This document shows positions 1-6,984 of a DNA stretch of 64,000 bases, piece after piece. How positions within the stretch are numbered: the first letter of the stretch is position 1; every line of letters starts with the position of its first letter. Under the pieces are notes generated by a model. The model was not told the origin of the DNA and ran no database searches. It saw only the letters and a list, made by a program, of their open reading frames with translations. This stretch comes from CAZQRP01 sp964596125. GTDB taxonomy: Bacteria; Chloroflexota; Dehalococcoidia; GIF9; UBA5629. Location: positions 1 to 64,000 of the forward strand of contig CAZQRP010000013.1 of the NCBI GenBank assembly GCA_964596125.1. Reading direction: 5' to 3'. The position numbers were made by a program, and so were the translations under genes.

Positions 1-52
1 GAGCACGTTCTTGGTAAGAACGGGGTCACCAGTTCGAATCTGGTTGTGGGCT
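1..52 (+). tRNA. tRNA-Thr (GGT), 5' truncated by window edge
   Basis: The window opens inside a tRNA. The end of the D-arm (GAGC), an anticodon stem CGTTC/GAACG with loop TTGGTAA (anticodon GGT at 13-15), a variable loop, a T-arm ACCAG-TTCGAAT-CTGGT, the 3' acceptor strand TGTGGGC and discriminator T are readable. The 5' acceptor strand lies outside the window. CCA is not encoded. It sits 25 bp before tuf, a common tRNA-Thr/tuf arrangement. Confidence 0.9.
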
Positions 53-77
53 GGGTAAAAGAAGGAGGTTTTCCAAA

Positions 78-1277
78 ATGGCAAAGAAGGTTTTTGAGCG
101 CACTAAACCTCATTTAAATGTAGGAACGATTGGTCACGTTGACCATGGAAAAACGACCTTAACGTCGGCAATTACATTATGCTTGTCGAAACAAGGAGGT
201 ACTGATTTTCGTCCTTTCGATTCGATCGATAATGCCCCTGAAGAGAAGGCACGTGGCTTAACAATTGCAATTGCTCATATTGAATATGAGACTGAAAAGC
301 GCCATTATGCTCATGTAGATTGTCCCGGCCATGCTGATTATATTAAGAATATGATAACAGGGGCAGCTCAGATGGACGGGGCGATAGTAGTGGTCAGTGC
401 CCCGGATGGACCAATGCCTCAAACTCGGGAGCATATCCTGCTGGCTCGCCAGGTTGAAGTACCTTGCTTACTTGTAGCATTGAATAAAATAGATATGATG
501 GATGACGAGGAATTACTGGAGCTGGTTGAAATCGAAGTGCGAGAGTTGCTTAGTAAATATCAGTTCCCTGGGGATACTACCCCGGTTGTCAGAGTCAGTG
601 CTCTAAAGGCGCTGGAATGTGGCTGCGGTAAGAGAGATTGCGAGTGGTGCGGTAAGATTCTGGAATTGATGGATGCTGTTGATGAAAATGTACCATTACC
701 GGTAAGACCGAAAGATCAACCATTCCTGATGCCCGTTGAGGATGTTTTCAGTATTAAAGGTCGAGGTACTGTGGCTACCGGTAGAGTTGATCGGGGTGTG
801 GTTAAAGTAGGTGATGAGATTGAAATAGTGGGCATAAAAGAGACGCGGAAAACGGTAATAACCGGAGTGGAGATGTTTCATAAAACGCTGCCTGAAGCAG
901 AGCCGGGTGACGCTGTGGGCTGTTTGATTAGAGGCATTGAGCGGGAAGAAGTTGAAAGAGGGCAAGTCTTGGCAGCGCCGGGTTCGGTCAAGCCTCATAC
1001 TCAATTCGAAGCCGAGGTTTATGTACTCACCCGGGAAGAAGGCGGTAGACATACGCCTTTCTTTAACGGGTACAAGCCGCAGTTCTATATCAGGACTCTA
1101 GACATTACCGGTACTATCGATTTACCTAAGGGTGTAGAGATGGCTATGCCCGGGGACTATGTTAAGATGACTATTAAGCTAATCTATCCAGTGGCTCTGG
1201 AGGAAGGATTGCGATTTGCTATTAGAGAGGGCGGTAGAACAGTAGGTGCCGGAGTGATTAGTAAAATTATTGAGTAG
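78..1277 (+). CDS. tuf: Elongation factor Tu
   Basis: This is the GTPase that delivers aminoacyl-tRNA to the ribosomal A site. The 399-residue length fits the family. Readable GTPase motifs are GHVDHGKTT (residues 18-26), RGLTI, DCPGH, NKID and SAL, followed by domains II and III. AAGGAGG at 62-68 places the ATG start. Four cysteines sit between the SAL motif and domain II (C181, C183, C188, C191, pattern CxCx4CxxC), which most EF-Tu lack and which could bind zinc (inference). The effector region reads LTIAIAH instead of the usual ITI(N/A)TAH. It is the first protein gene of the tuf-rpmG-secE-nusG-rplKAJL block. Confidence 0.97.
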   Translation: MAKKVFERTKPHLNVGTIGHVDHGKTTLTSAITLCLSKQGGTDFRPFDSIDNAPEEKARGLTIAIAHIEYETEKRHYAHVDCPGHADYIKNMITGAAQMDGAIVVVSAPDGPMPQTREHILLARQVEVPCLLVALNKIDMMDDEELLELVEIEVRELLSKYQFPGDTTPVVRVSALKALECGCGKRDCEWCGKILELMDAVDENVPLPVRPKDQPFLMPVEDVFSIKGRGTVATGRVDRGVVKVGDEIEIVGIKETRKTVITGVEMFHKTLPEAEPGDAVGCLIRGIEREEVERGQVLAAPGSVKPHTQFEAEVYVLTREEGGRHTPFFNGYKPQFYIRTLDITGTIDLPKGVEMAMPGDYVKMTIKLIYPVALEEGLRFAIREGGRTVGAGVISKIIE

Positions 1278-1279
1278 CT

Positions 1280-1447
1280 ATGGCTAAGAAAGGTGAGGTG
1301 CGTGGTATCATTCATCTGGCATGCACGAATTGTCAGGAGAGAACTTATACCACTACGAAAAATAGGAAGAATGACCCTCAGCGGTTGGAACTGAAAAAAT
1401 ATTGTCCTCGCTGCCGAAGTCACACGCTCCATCGGGAGACCAAATAA
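1280..1447 (+). CDS. rpmG: 50S ribosomal protein L33
   Basis: A 55-residue basic protein begins with ATG two bases after the tuf stop. It has the L33 layout: MAKKGEVRG start, ACTNC (CxxC) near residue 15, RTYTTTKN, and a second CxxC (CPRC) near residue 42, ending HRETK. The four cysteines mark the zinc-binding C+ form of L33. L33 is a small protein of the 50S subunit near the E site. Position between tuf and secE is classical for bacteria, and the spacing implies cotranscription with tuf. Confidence 0.95.
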   Translation: MAKKGEVRGIIHLACTNCQERTYTTTKNRKNDPQRLELKKYCPRCRSHTLHRETK

Positions 1448-1453
1448 CATTTG

Positions 1454-1678
1454 GTGAAAAAAAGTCAGTCCCAAATCACCAGGCCAAAAAGGTCTCGATT
1501 CGCAATTGTTCGTGAAATTATTGAGGAATTGAGAAAGGTAGTTTGGCCGACGAGACGAGAAGCCATACGACTTACCATTATGGTGCTGGCTGTCTGTCTG
1601 GCAGTGGGTCTTCTTTTAGGGACCCTTGATTATGGTTTTGCTGAACTGGTTAACAGAGTTTTTTTAGGTGGAAGTTGA
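1454..1678 (+). CDS. secE: Preprotein translocase subunit SecE
   Basis: This is the small essential subunit of the SecYEG channel. About 74 residues encode a basic cytoplasmic N-terminus, the conserved amphipathic segment with LRKVVWPTRREA (about residues 28-40), and one membrane helix (about 44-65). This is the short single-helix form usual outside Enterobacteria. The start is uncertain: GTG at 1454 or TTG at 1451, with a GGGAG Shine-Dalgarno about 12 bases upstream of 1451. It lies between rpmG and nusG as in most bacteria. Confidence 0.93.
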   Translation: MKKSQSQITRPKRSRFAIVREIIEELRKVVWPTRREAIRLTIMVLAVCLAVGLLLGTLDYGFAELVNRVFLGGS

Positions 1679-1682
1679 GCTA

Positions 1683-2216
1683 ATGGGTAATGATAACAAA
1701 CGTTGGTATATTGTCCATACCTACTCCGGCTATGAAGAGCGGGTTAAGAGGAGCATGGAGCAACGTATTAAGTTTATGGATGCCGAGGATAAAATATTTC
1801 AAATAGTAATACCTACTGAAGACGAGATTGAAATCAGGAGTGGACAACGCCGAACAGTGACAAAAAAAATCTTTCCTGGCTATGTTTTGGTTCAAATGAA
1901 CATGGATGACGAAAGTTGGCATGTGGTACGCAATACACCCGGCATAACCGGCTTTGTCGGTGGTGGGAATAAACCAACTCCATTAGCTGAGGACGAAGTT
2001 AAATCCATACTGAAGCAAATGGAGGAAGGGGCCCCTCAGGTTAAAGTAGGCTTTAGAAAAGGCGAGAGTATTCGGGTAATCGATGGCCCATTTACCGATT
2101 TCATTGGTACCGTAGATGAGATTAATATGGGGAAAGGAAAAGTCAAGGCACTATTAAGCCTTTTCGGGAGGGAGACATCCGTCGAGCTCGATTTTTTGCA
2201 GGTGGAAAGGTTATAA
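1683..2216 (+). CDS. nusG: Transcription termination/antitermination protein NusG
   Basis: This RNA-polymerase-associated factor couples transcription to translation and to Rho. From ATG 1683 it is 177 residues. The NGN domain starts RWYIVHTYSGYEERVK and contains IFPGYVLVQM and the GITGFVG segment. The KOW domain follows near residue 120 (GESIRVIDGPFTDFIG). A GTG at 1668 would add five residues, but it overlaps secE and the ATG matches the normal NusG start. The next gene, rplK, starts immediately after the stop. Confidence 0.96.
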   Translation: MGNDNKRWYIVHTYSGYEERVKRSMEQRIKFMDAEDKIFQIVIPTEDEIEIRSGQRRTVTKKIFPGYVLVQMNMDDESWHVVRNTPGITGFVGGGNKPTPLAEDEVKSILKQMEEGAPQVKVGFRKGESIRVIDGPFTDFIGTVDEINMGKGKVKALLSLFGRETSVELDFLQVERL

Positions 2217-2639
2217 ATGGCTAAGAAAGTAAGGGCAATGATTAAACTGCAAATCCAGGCAGGTAAAGCAACGCCGGCTCCTCCGGTTGGTCCAGCTTTG
2301 GGACAACATGGAGTGAACATAATGGCTTTCTGCAAGGACTATAATGATCAGACCGGCTCTCAAGCTGGCTCTATAATTCCGGTTGAGATAACCGTGTATG
2401 AAGATAGATCGTTCACTTTTATTACCAAAACACCCCCGGCTTCAGATTTATTGAAGAAAGCCCTGAATATTGAAAAGGGAAGCGGTACTACCGGTGAGGA
2501 AATTATAGGCACATTAACTCGTGAAAAAATCACTGACATCGCTCGACTTAAAATGAAAGACCTTAATACTGTGGACATTGAAGGTGCAGTTCGCATTATT
2601 GAAGGCACGGCGCGTAGCATGGGCATTAAAGTAGAGTAG
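2217..2639 (+). CDS. rplK: 50S ribosomal protein L11
   Basis: L11 binds the GTPase-associated region of 23S rRNA at the factor-binding site. The 140-residue length is standard. The N-terminal domain has IKLQIQAGKATPAPPVGPAL and GVNIMAFCKDYN; the C-terminal rRNA-binding domain includes PPASDLLKKA and ends with the EGTARSMGIKVE tail. ATG follows the nusG stop directly, so translation is probably coupled. rplA starts three bases after its stop. Confidence 0.97.
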   Translation: MAKKVRAMIKLQIQAGKATPAPPVGPALGQHGVNIMAFCKDYNDQTGSQAGSIIPVEITVYEDRSFTFITKTPPASDLLKKALNIEKGSGTTGEEIIGTLTREKITDIARLKMKDLNTVDIEGAVRIIEGTARSMGIKVE

Positions 2640-2642
2640 AAA

Positions 2643-3362
2643 ATGACAAATCGAGGAAAGAAATATCAAGAATCAGCCAAACTGATTGATAAAAATAATA
2701 CGTATACTCCCAGTGAAGCAGTTGGTTTGGCGAAGAAAGCCGCGTTTGCTGGTTTTGATGAAACTGTTGAGCTGCATTTAAGAATGGGAGTAGATCCTAG
2801 AAGTGCTGACCAACAGGTGAGGGGTGTTGCGCTTTTACCGAATGGACTGGGTAAAAAGATCCGGGTCCTTGTCTTTGCCCAGGGTGAAGGAGCAAGGTTG
2901 GCAAATGAAGCTGAAGCGGATTATGTCGGTGGTGATGAACTTGTTAAGAAGATTGAGGATGGATGGGTCGACTTTGATGTGAGTATAGCCAGTCCTGATA
3001 TGATGGGCAAGGTAGGTAAATTAGGAAAAATTCTAGGGCGAAAGGGATTGATGCCCAATCCCAAGTCCGGCACGGTAGTAGCTGCCGAAGATTTCCCCAG
3101 GGCAATTGCGGATGCCCGCAAAGGAAGGGTGGAATTCAGATTGGATAGGACGTCGATTATACATGTACCTATCGGTAAAGCCAGTTTCGAAGAGTCTAAA
3201 CTATTGGAGAACCTGATGGCCTTAATTGAAGCTGTGATGAAGGCTAAACCGGTTGGTGCAAAAGGGCAGTATATTAAGAGTGCTTCAATATCGACCACGA
3301 TGGGTCCTGGAATCAAACTCGATCTCAAATCTACCTTGACCCTGTCCGTTAGCTCTTTATGA
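2643..3362 (+). CDS. rplA: 50S ribosomal protein L1
   Basis: L1 forms the mobile L1 stalk at the E site, and in many bacteria it represses the rplKA mRNA. The 239-residue length is normal. Visible hallmarks are MGVDPRSADQQVRGVALLPNG, the central domain segment SPDMMGKVGKLGKILGRKGL followed by MPNPKSGTV, and the C-terminal IKSASISTTMGPGIKLD. It is separated from rplK by three bases. The following 150 bp hold the L10 leader rather than another gene. Confidence 0.97.
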   Translation: MTNRGKKYQESAKLIDKNNTYTPSEAVGLAKKAAFAGFDETVELHLRMGVDPRSADQQVRGVALLPNGLGKKIRVLVFAQGEGARLANEAEADYVGGDELVKKIEDGWVDFDVSIASPDMMGKVGKLGKILGRKGLMPNPKSGTVVAAEDFPRAIADARKGRVEFRLDRTSIIHVPIGKASFEESKLLENLMALIEAVMKAKPVGAKGQYIKSASISTTMGPGIKLDLKSTLTLSVSSL

Positions 3363-3387
3363 ATTAAATAAACTTTCCATGTTATGC

Positions 3388-3502
3388 CAGTGACAGCAGG
3401 TGCCATGAGGGCTTAAATAGATGCCTGCCGAGGTATGTAGTATGTGTTTCTAGGAACATAAATCTATTCCCTGTGTCACGGCACAGGGAATTTTCATTTT
3501 TT
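3388..3502 (+). promoter_or_regulatory. Ribosomal protein L10 leader (rplJL autoregulatory RNA)
   Basis: The gap between rplA and rplJ has the layout of the bacterial L10 leader: GCAGG (3396-3400) can pair with CCTGC (3424-3428), followed by CGAGG, an AT-rich hairpin at 3441-3460 (TATGT/ACATA ends), and a terminator-like hairpin at 3466-3491. In known systems the L10(L12)4 complex binds this element and represses rplJL. Assignment rests on position plus the conserved GCAGG...CCTGCCGAGG core; no covariance model was run. Confidence 0.75.
3466..3502 (+). terminator. Attenuator-type terminator before rplJ
   Basis: A perfect 10-bp stem ATTCCCTGTG (3466-3475) / CACAGGGAAT (3482-3491) with a 6-nt loop is followed by TTTTCATTTTTT. 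It has the shape of an intrinsic terminator and ends just before the rplJ ribosome-binding site, so it can set the ratio of rplKA to rplJL transcripts under control of the L10 leader. Confidence 0.8.
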
Positions 3503-3515
3503 GAGGTGTGTAATT

Positions 3516-4061
3516 ATGTTGAAGAAAGAAAAAGAAAAAATAATTAACGAATTAGCCGAAAGTCTGTCTAATTGCTCTATTGTTATTGCTACGGACTATC
3601 GAGGACTCACAGCTAAAGAGATGGTGCAGCTCCGCCGTCAGCTTACTGATATGGGTATAGAATATCGGGTGGCGAAAAATACATTGACAAGATTTGCTGC
3701 TGAGAAAGCTGGTAAACAGCAATTTAATGCATTGTTATCCGGTCCTCTGGCTATGGCTTTTGGCTACGATGATATTGTTAAACCGGCCAAGGTTTTAAAT
3801 GAATATATCCGTGCTTCAGCATCAGTACTGCAGATTAAAGGTGCCATGTTAGGAGACCGCTTGCTCGGTCGACGTGAAGTTTCTCTACTGGCTACGACGC
3901 CGCCGAGGGATATCCTTATTTCTCAGTTACTGGGCCAGCTACAGGCACCATTGCAAGCTTTACATAATGTTATCAGTGCGCCATTACGAGGGTTTGTATA
4001 TATTCTACAGGCTAGAACTCAACAGTTAGAAGGAGGAGAAAGTGACAGAAAATCAGGTTGA
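3516..4061 (+). CDS. rplJ: 50S ribosomal protein L10
   Basis: L10 anchors the L7/L12 stalk on the 50S subunit. The ATG at 3516 has GAGGTG upstream and gives 181 residues. The N-terminal rRNA-binding domain contains IATDYRGLTAKEMVQLRRQL and YRVAKNTLTRFA. The C-terminal helix that binds L12 dimers includes LLGQLQAPLQALHNVISAPL. An in-frame TTG at 3501 falls inside the leader and is unlikely. The 3' end overlaps the upstream rplL start by 20 bp, which ties the two genes translationally. Confidence 0.95.
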   Translation: MLKKEKEKIINELAESLSNCSIVIATDYRGLTAKEMVQLRRQLTDMGIEYRVAKNTLTRFAAEKAGKQQFNALLSGPLAMAFGYDDIVKPAKVLNEYIRASASVLQIKGAMLGDRLLGRREVSLLATTPPRDILISQLLGQLQAPLQALHNVISAPLRGFVYILQARTQQLEGGESDRKSG

Positions 4062-4542
4062 AATAGGACAACCAAAGGCAGAAGAGCAGGTCGAGGAAGC
4101 AGCAAAAACGAAGAAAGCGGTCAAGGTTAAAGATACGTCATCCCAGGAGGCTAAAGTGATGTCGAAGGAAGACATGATAGCTGCAGTGAAGCGTATGACG
4201 GTGTTGGAATTAGCTGAGTTGGTGAAGGCACTGGAGGAGGAGTTTGGTGTGTCTGCGGCAGCACCAATGGCTGTGTCTGCAGCGCCTGCAGCAGCATCTA
4301 CGAGTGCACCGTCGGCAGCAGAAGAGGAGCAAACAGAATTTACCGTAATACTTAAGGAAATTGGCGAAAACAAGATCAGCGTAATTAAGGCTGTGAGAGA
4401 ACTGACCACTTTAGGTCTAAAAGAAGCCAAGGATTTAGTAGAGAGTGCTCCCAAGGAAGTTAAGGAAGGTGTGAATAAAGAGGAGGCGGCAACTATAAAA
4501 CAGAAGCTTCAAGAAGCCGGGGCATTAGTTGAGATCAAATAA
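4042..4542 (+). CDS. rplL: 50S ribosomal protein L7/L12, with N-terminal extension
   Basis: L7/L12 is the multicopy stalk protein that recruits translation factors. The core begins MSKEDMIAAVKRMTVLELAE, followed by an Ala/Pro hinge and the C-terminal domain TEFTVILKEIGENKISVIKA...LGLKEAKDLVE. Two in-frame starts each have a good ribosome-binding site: GTG 4042 (AGGAGGA at 4031) and ATG 4159 (AGGAGG at 4145-4150, 8-nt spacing). The first adds 39 residues rich in Glu and Lys and gives 166 in total; the second gives the family's usual length of about 127. The ATG is the conventional start. The long form could be a lineage-specific extension or a coupling device. Confidence 0.93.
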   Translation: MTENQVEIGQPKAEEQVEEAAKTKKAVKVKDTSSQEAKVMSKEDMIAAVKRMTVLELAELVKALEEEFGVSAAAPMAVSAAPAAASTSAPSAAEEEQTEFTVILKEIGENKISVIKAVRELTTLGLKEAKDLVESAPKEVKEGVNKEEAATIKQKLQEAGALVEIK

Positions 4543-4645
4543 GAAGCCTCACGGATTTACGGATTTCCTGTAAATAAATACTGCTAAAATTCTGATTCCT
4601 GAGTTCTACTACTATATCTCGTATTTTAGCCATCCTTAGAAAGTG

Positions 4646-4680
4646 ATAGGGGAAGCATATATGCTGTCCCCTATTTACTT
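4646..4680 (+). terminator. Intrinsic terminator of the ribosomal protein operon
   Basis: ATAGGGGAAGCAT pairs with ATGCT-G-TCCCCTAT (one bulged G), a stem of about 13 bp running from 4646 to 4674 and followed by TTACTT. It lies about 100 bp after the rplL stop and is the natural end of the tuf-rplL transcript. Confidence 0.75.
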
Positions 4681-4859
4681 ACCTGTAAATGAAGTTTTGA
4701 CCATGGTCGTGCCGGGCTAAATGTATAGATATAGTATTAGAGCTTTAATGAAAATATGAAAAATAGTACCATTGTGAGTCAAGATACCTGTGTTTAGCCT
4801 TGTGGTAAGTTTTGTGTAAGTGATATATGATAACATCACTGTATAAAGGGAGGTAAATC
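4681..4859 (+). promoter_or_regulatory. Intergenic region after rplL with a possible promoter/operator
   Basis: Together with 4543-4645 this is the gene-free stretch between rplL and the next gene. Besides the terminator, the only structure I see is the inverted repeat AGTGAT-N10-ATCACT at 4819-4840, over AT-rich TATATGAT sequence just upstream of the next ribosome-binding site (GGGAGG, 4847-4852). It could be a promoter with an operator, but no convincing -35 box is present. Confidence 0.3.
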
Positions 4860-5126
4860 GTGGCTGAAGAATTTGAAATTATTGCCAGAGTAGTCTCGCA
4901 GAAAGGTACGTGTCAAGCTGGTCATAAGGTCGGGGATGAATTCTTTATCGGAGAAAAAGCTTCTAATGGTATGTGTTCCTGGGCATTTCATACTCTTTTC
5001 CCGTTTTCCTCTGTGCTGCAATTTGGTGGGTCTTTCCCCTGGGAAACCGATCCCGATAAGGCGACTGTCCCCTGTCCTGATGCGGAAAATCCAGTCGTAT
5101 TTGAGTTACGACGCCTGGGCAAGTAG
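4860..5126 (+). CDS. TIGR04076-type small protein
   Basis: An 88-residue protein starts at GTG 4860, eight bases after GGGAGG. The sequence follows the TIGR04076 pattern: GTCQAGHKVGDEF (a Cys and His before a Gly-Asp), SNGMCSWAFHTLFPF, LQFGGSFPWE, and a CPD(A/P) motif before VVFELRR at the end. Three conserved cysteines suggest a metal or redox role, but the function of the family is unknown to me. It is monocistronic and convergent with the LUD gene. Confidence 0.75.
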   Translation: MAEEFEIIARVVSQKGTCQAGHKVGDEFFIGEKASNGMCSWAFHTLFPFSSVLQFGGSFPWETDPDKATVPCPDAENPVVFELRRLGK

Positions 5127-5194
5127 TCTTTTAGGAACAGATAGCTTTTATTTATCCTGTACTACTGCTAAATCTCAGGCTTACTGTCGCAGCT

Positions 5195-5902
5195 CTAAAT
5201 TCCTAGCTCTTCACCAACGATTATTACTTTTTTAGGTTCTTTCCCTACGCCAGAACCCTCTATGATGACAGTGAAACAGCATATCCTATCACTGTAATTG
5301 CAGTCGACACAGAAGCCGGTCTTTGCACAAGGTAATTCGCCTATGGGTGCTATTTTATGCTTTTCAAAGTGCCGTTTGGCATTGATCGGAGCGCAGACTC
5401 TCCTGATCCGGTCACGTGCTGCTTCCGCATCCGGTACAATCTTATTTATCCCTGCGACAAAAATAATCATGCCTGGTCCAAAAATCATAGGTGCTACACG
5501 GTTGCCGCGGCCATCCGTGCTTACCAGCTTGCCGTCCAGCGTGACAGCATTGACGCCGGTAATATAGACATCGGCAGTAAGCACTTCATGCTGCAATTCC
5601 AGGCGCTGTTCTACATCGTATATGGAAGTACCATCAGCATCCCATTGCATTGGACTGATGACCTTGGCCGGTTTTCTACTCGCAAGATGGTCAAAAAGCC
5701 CGATTTGGTGTAATGTAATAGAATCAGCGAAGCCTATAGTAGATCCCTCCGGTATCATTTCCAGTATTTTAGCCAGCGCATCAGTTCGATCGGTGGCGTA
5801 TATTGCATCCATATGATTTTTTTTAAGATTACTGATAGCCTTTTCGGCCAGACAAGAATTAAACCAATTTTTTTCCAGGGATAGATCCGTTTCATCCAGC
5901 AT
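5195..5902 (-). CDS. LUD-domain (LutC/DUF162-like) protein
   Basis: A 235-residue LUD-domain protein. Recognisable features are IPEGSTIGFADSITLHQIGL, the central ADVYITGVNAVTLDGKLV segment, GRGNRVAPMIFGP, and a C-terminal Cys pair region (PCAKTGFCVDCNYSDRICC). Related proteins act in lactate/lactone utilisation (LutABC) or stand alone in anaerobes. No lutA or lutB neighbour is present, so it is an orphan member and its substrate cannot be named. AAGGAG lies just upstream of the ATG. Six cysteines near the C-terminus could bind an Fe-S cluster or zinc (inference). Confidence 0.85.
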   Translation of the reverse strand: MLDETDLSLEKNWFNSCLAEKAISNLKKNHMDAIYATDRTDALAKILEMIPEGSTIGFADSITLHQIGLFDHLASRKPAKVISPMQWDADGTSIYDVEQRLELQHEVLTADVYITGVNAVTLDGKLVSTDGRGNRVAPMIFGPGMIIFVAGINKIVPDAEAARDRIRRVCAPINAKRHFEKHKIAPIGELPCAKTGFCVDCNYSDRICCFTVIIEGSGVGKEPKKVIIVGEELGI

Positions 5903-6284
5903 TACGTACTCCTTGAACCGAGATATTGTGTGGTGCTAATTTCAATTAAATAAACGAAAGTTTACCATAGTCTCACGGGTAATGCTATCATTTTAAACTT
6001 TGTAGGTAACCATTAGTCCGGTAGTTACACTGAGCGTTTTTTGGCGGATGCTCTTTTAAAATAAAATTGTTACAGGCGCAGAGACAGGTAGTAATGTTCA
6101 CGACAATAAATGAACGGACTTATTGACGTGGTAGCTTCTAACCCGTTCGGGATTCATTTATTAGATGAGGGTATACCGGTACCATAAAGCCAGAATACGG
6201 TAGTGATGTAGCAGTTCATTAGCTGAGCTTCATTGCTGGCTTTCATTCAATTTTGTACCGGATTTGATGCCATGTTCCTGTCTG
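5903..6284. other. Gene-free interval
   Basis: About 380 bp between the LUD gene (transcribed leftward from 5902) and the end of the riboflavin kinase gene. It must hold the LUD promoter, but I cannot place it with confidence. A weak hairpin with a T-run (GAGCGT...ATGCTC TTTT, near 6034-6060) is the only other structure seen. No RNA gene or ORF is supported. Confidence 0.4.
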
Positions 6285-6698
6285 CTACTTTAGAAAAATA
6301 TCGACGAGCACAAGGTCGTCAACCTTTAAAGACAGGACATCTCTAATTCGTTCAGCAGAGATTATCTCCAATTTTGATTCAGGGTAATCGGGGACCAGTG
6401 GGATAATGAGAGCTCCCTTTATTGTCCCGTTCACTGAAACATGAAAACATTTAGCCGAACAGAATCCGGATTCGGCGGGGACTATTTCTATGCCTTTTAA
6501 TTTCTTAATTTCTTTCAGCCTGGCTATGTCTTCGGTGTTAACCACATCAAGATTAAAGGTGCCAGGGTACGGATCGATGCCAAGTTTCGTTAAGAATTGC
6601 TCCTTGACCCAGGGGATATTAGTAAAAGAGCTTGACTCCTTCAAGCCCTCACTCATTCTTCCTTTTATTACTACAGATTCTGCGTTAGACAAGTTCAT
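6285..6698 (-). CDS. CTP-dependent riboflavin kinase (DUF120, archaeal type)
   Basis: 137 residues matching the archaeal RibK/DUF120 fold rather than bacterial RibF. Seen: VVIKGRMSEGLKESSSF, a long loop, then LGIDPYPGTFNLDV (the PGT-N-L nucleotide/flavin motif), SGFCSAKCFHVSVNG, and a C-terminal PESKLEIISAERIRDVL. Characterised archaeal homologues phosphorylate riboflavin to FMN with CTP. It is the third gene of a leftward set (HAD phosphatase, small protein, this gene) with gaps of a few bases, which suggests a flavin-related operon. An archaeal-type kinase in a bacterial chromosome points to ancient lateral transfer. Confidence 0.85.
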   Translation of the reverse strand: MNLSNAESVVIKGRMSEGLKESSSFTNIPWVKEQFLTKLGIDPYPGTFNLDVVNTEDIARLKEIKKLKGIEIVPAESGFCSAKCFHVSVNGTIKGALIIPLVPDYPESKLEIISAERIRDVLSLKVDDLVLVDIFLK

Positions 6699-6704
6699 GT
6701 GTAT

Positions 6705-6965
6705 TTAAAGTGATGCAAGTAAGGTGTTGAGCTTTGCTTTTATATCCGGCTCCAGAGTGTTTTCTCCGTTGGTCAGGGTTTTTAGCACGACGTCTTTGAA
6801 TTCCCTTTTAATATTATCTTTCACATTGTCAGGTAAACCAATATACATTCTCTCTATATTATTTACCCAGTTAGAGAGAGGTTCTACTTTTTCTCTTTCA
6901 TATAGGTACCCTTCCAGGGCTCCTGCTTTAGCAGCGAATTTAAATAATTCTTCGAATTCACCCAT
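6705..6965 (-). CDS. Hypothetical protein, 86 aa
   Basis: A small soluble, helical, acidic protein that I do not recognise. From the ATG at 6965, which has GGGAGGAG just upstream, it is 86 residues starting MGEFEELFKFAAKAGALEGY and including IERMYIGLPDNVKDNI. An ATG 30 bp upstream overlaps the HAD gene, but the Shine-Dalgarno favours 6965. It lies between the HAD phosphatase and the riboflavin kinase with short gaps on both sides, so it is almost certainly cotranscribed and may belong to the same pathway. Confidence 0.65.
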   Translation of the reverse strand: MGEFEELFKFAAKAGALEGYLYEREKVEPLSNWVNNIERMYIGLPDNVKDNIKREFKDVVLKTLTNGENTLEPDIKAKLNTLLASL

Positions 6966-6984
6966 GTTACTCCTCCCTGGTTTA

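Noticed and set aside
2921..3406. 161-codon minus-strand frame opposite rplA
   Set aside because: Antisense to a well-supported ribosomal protein gene, with no ribosome-binding site.
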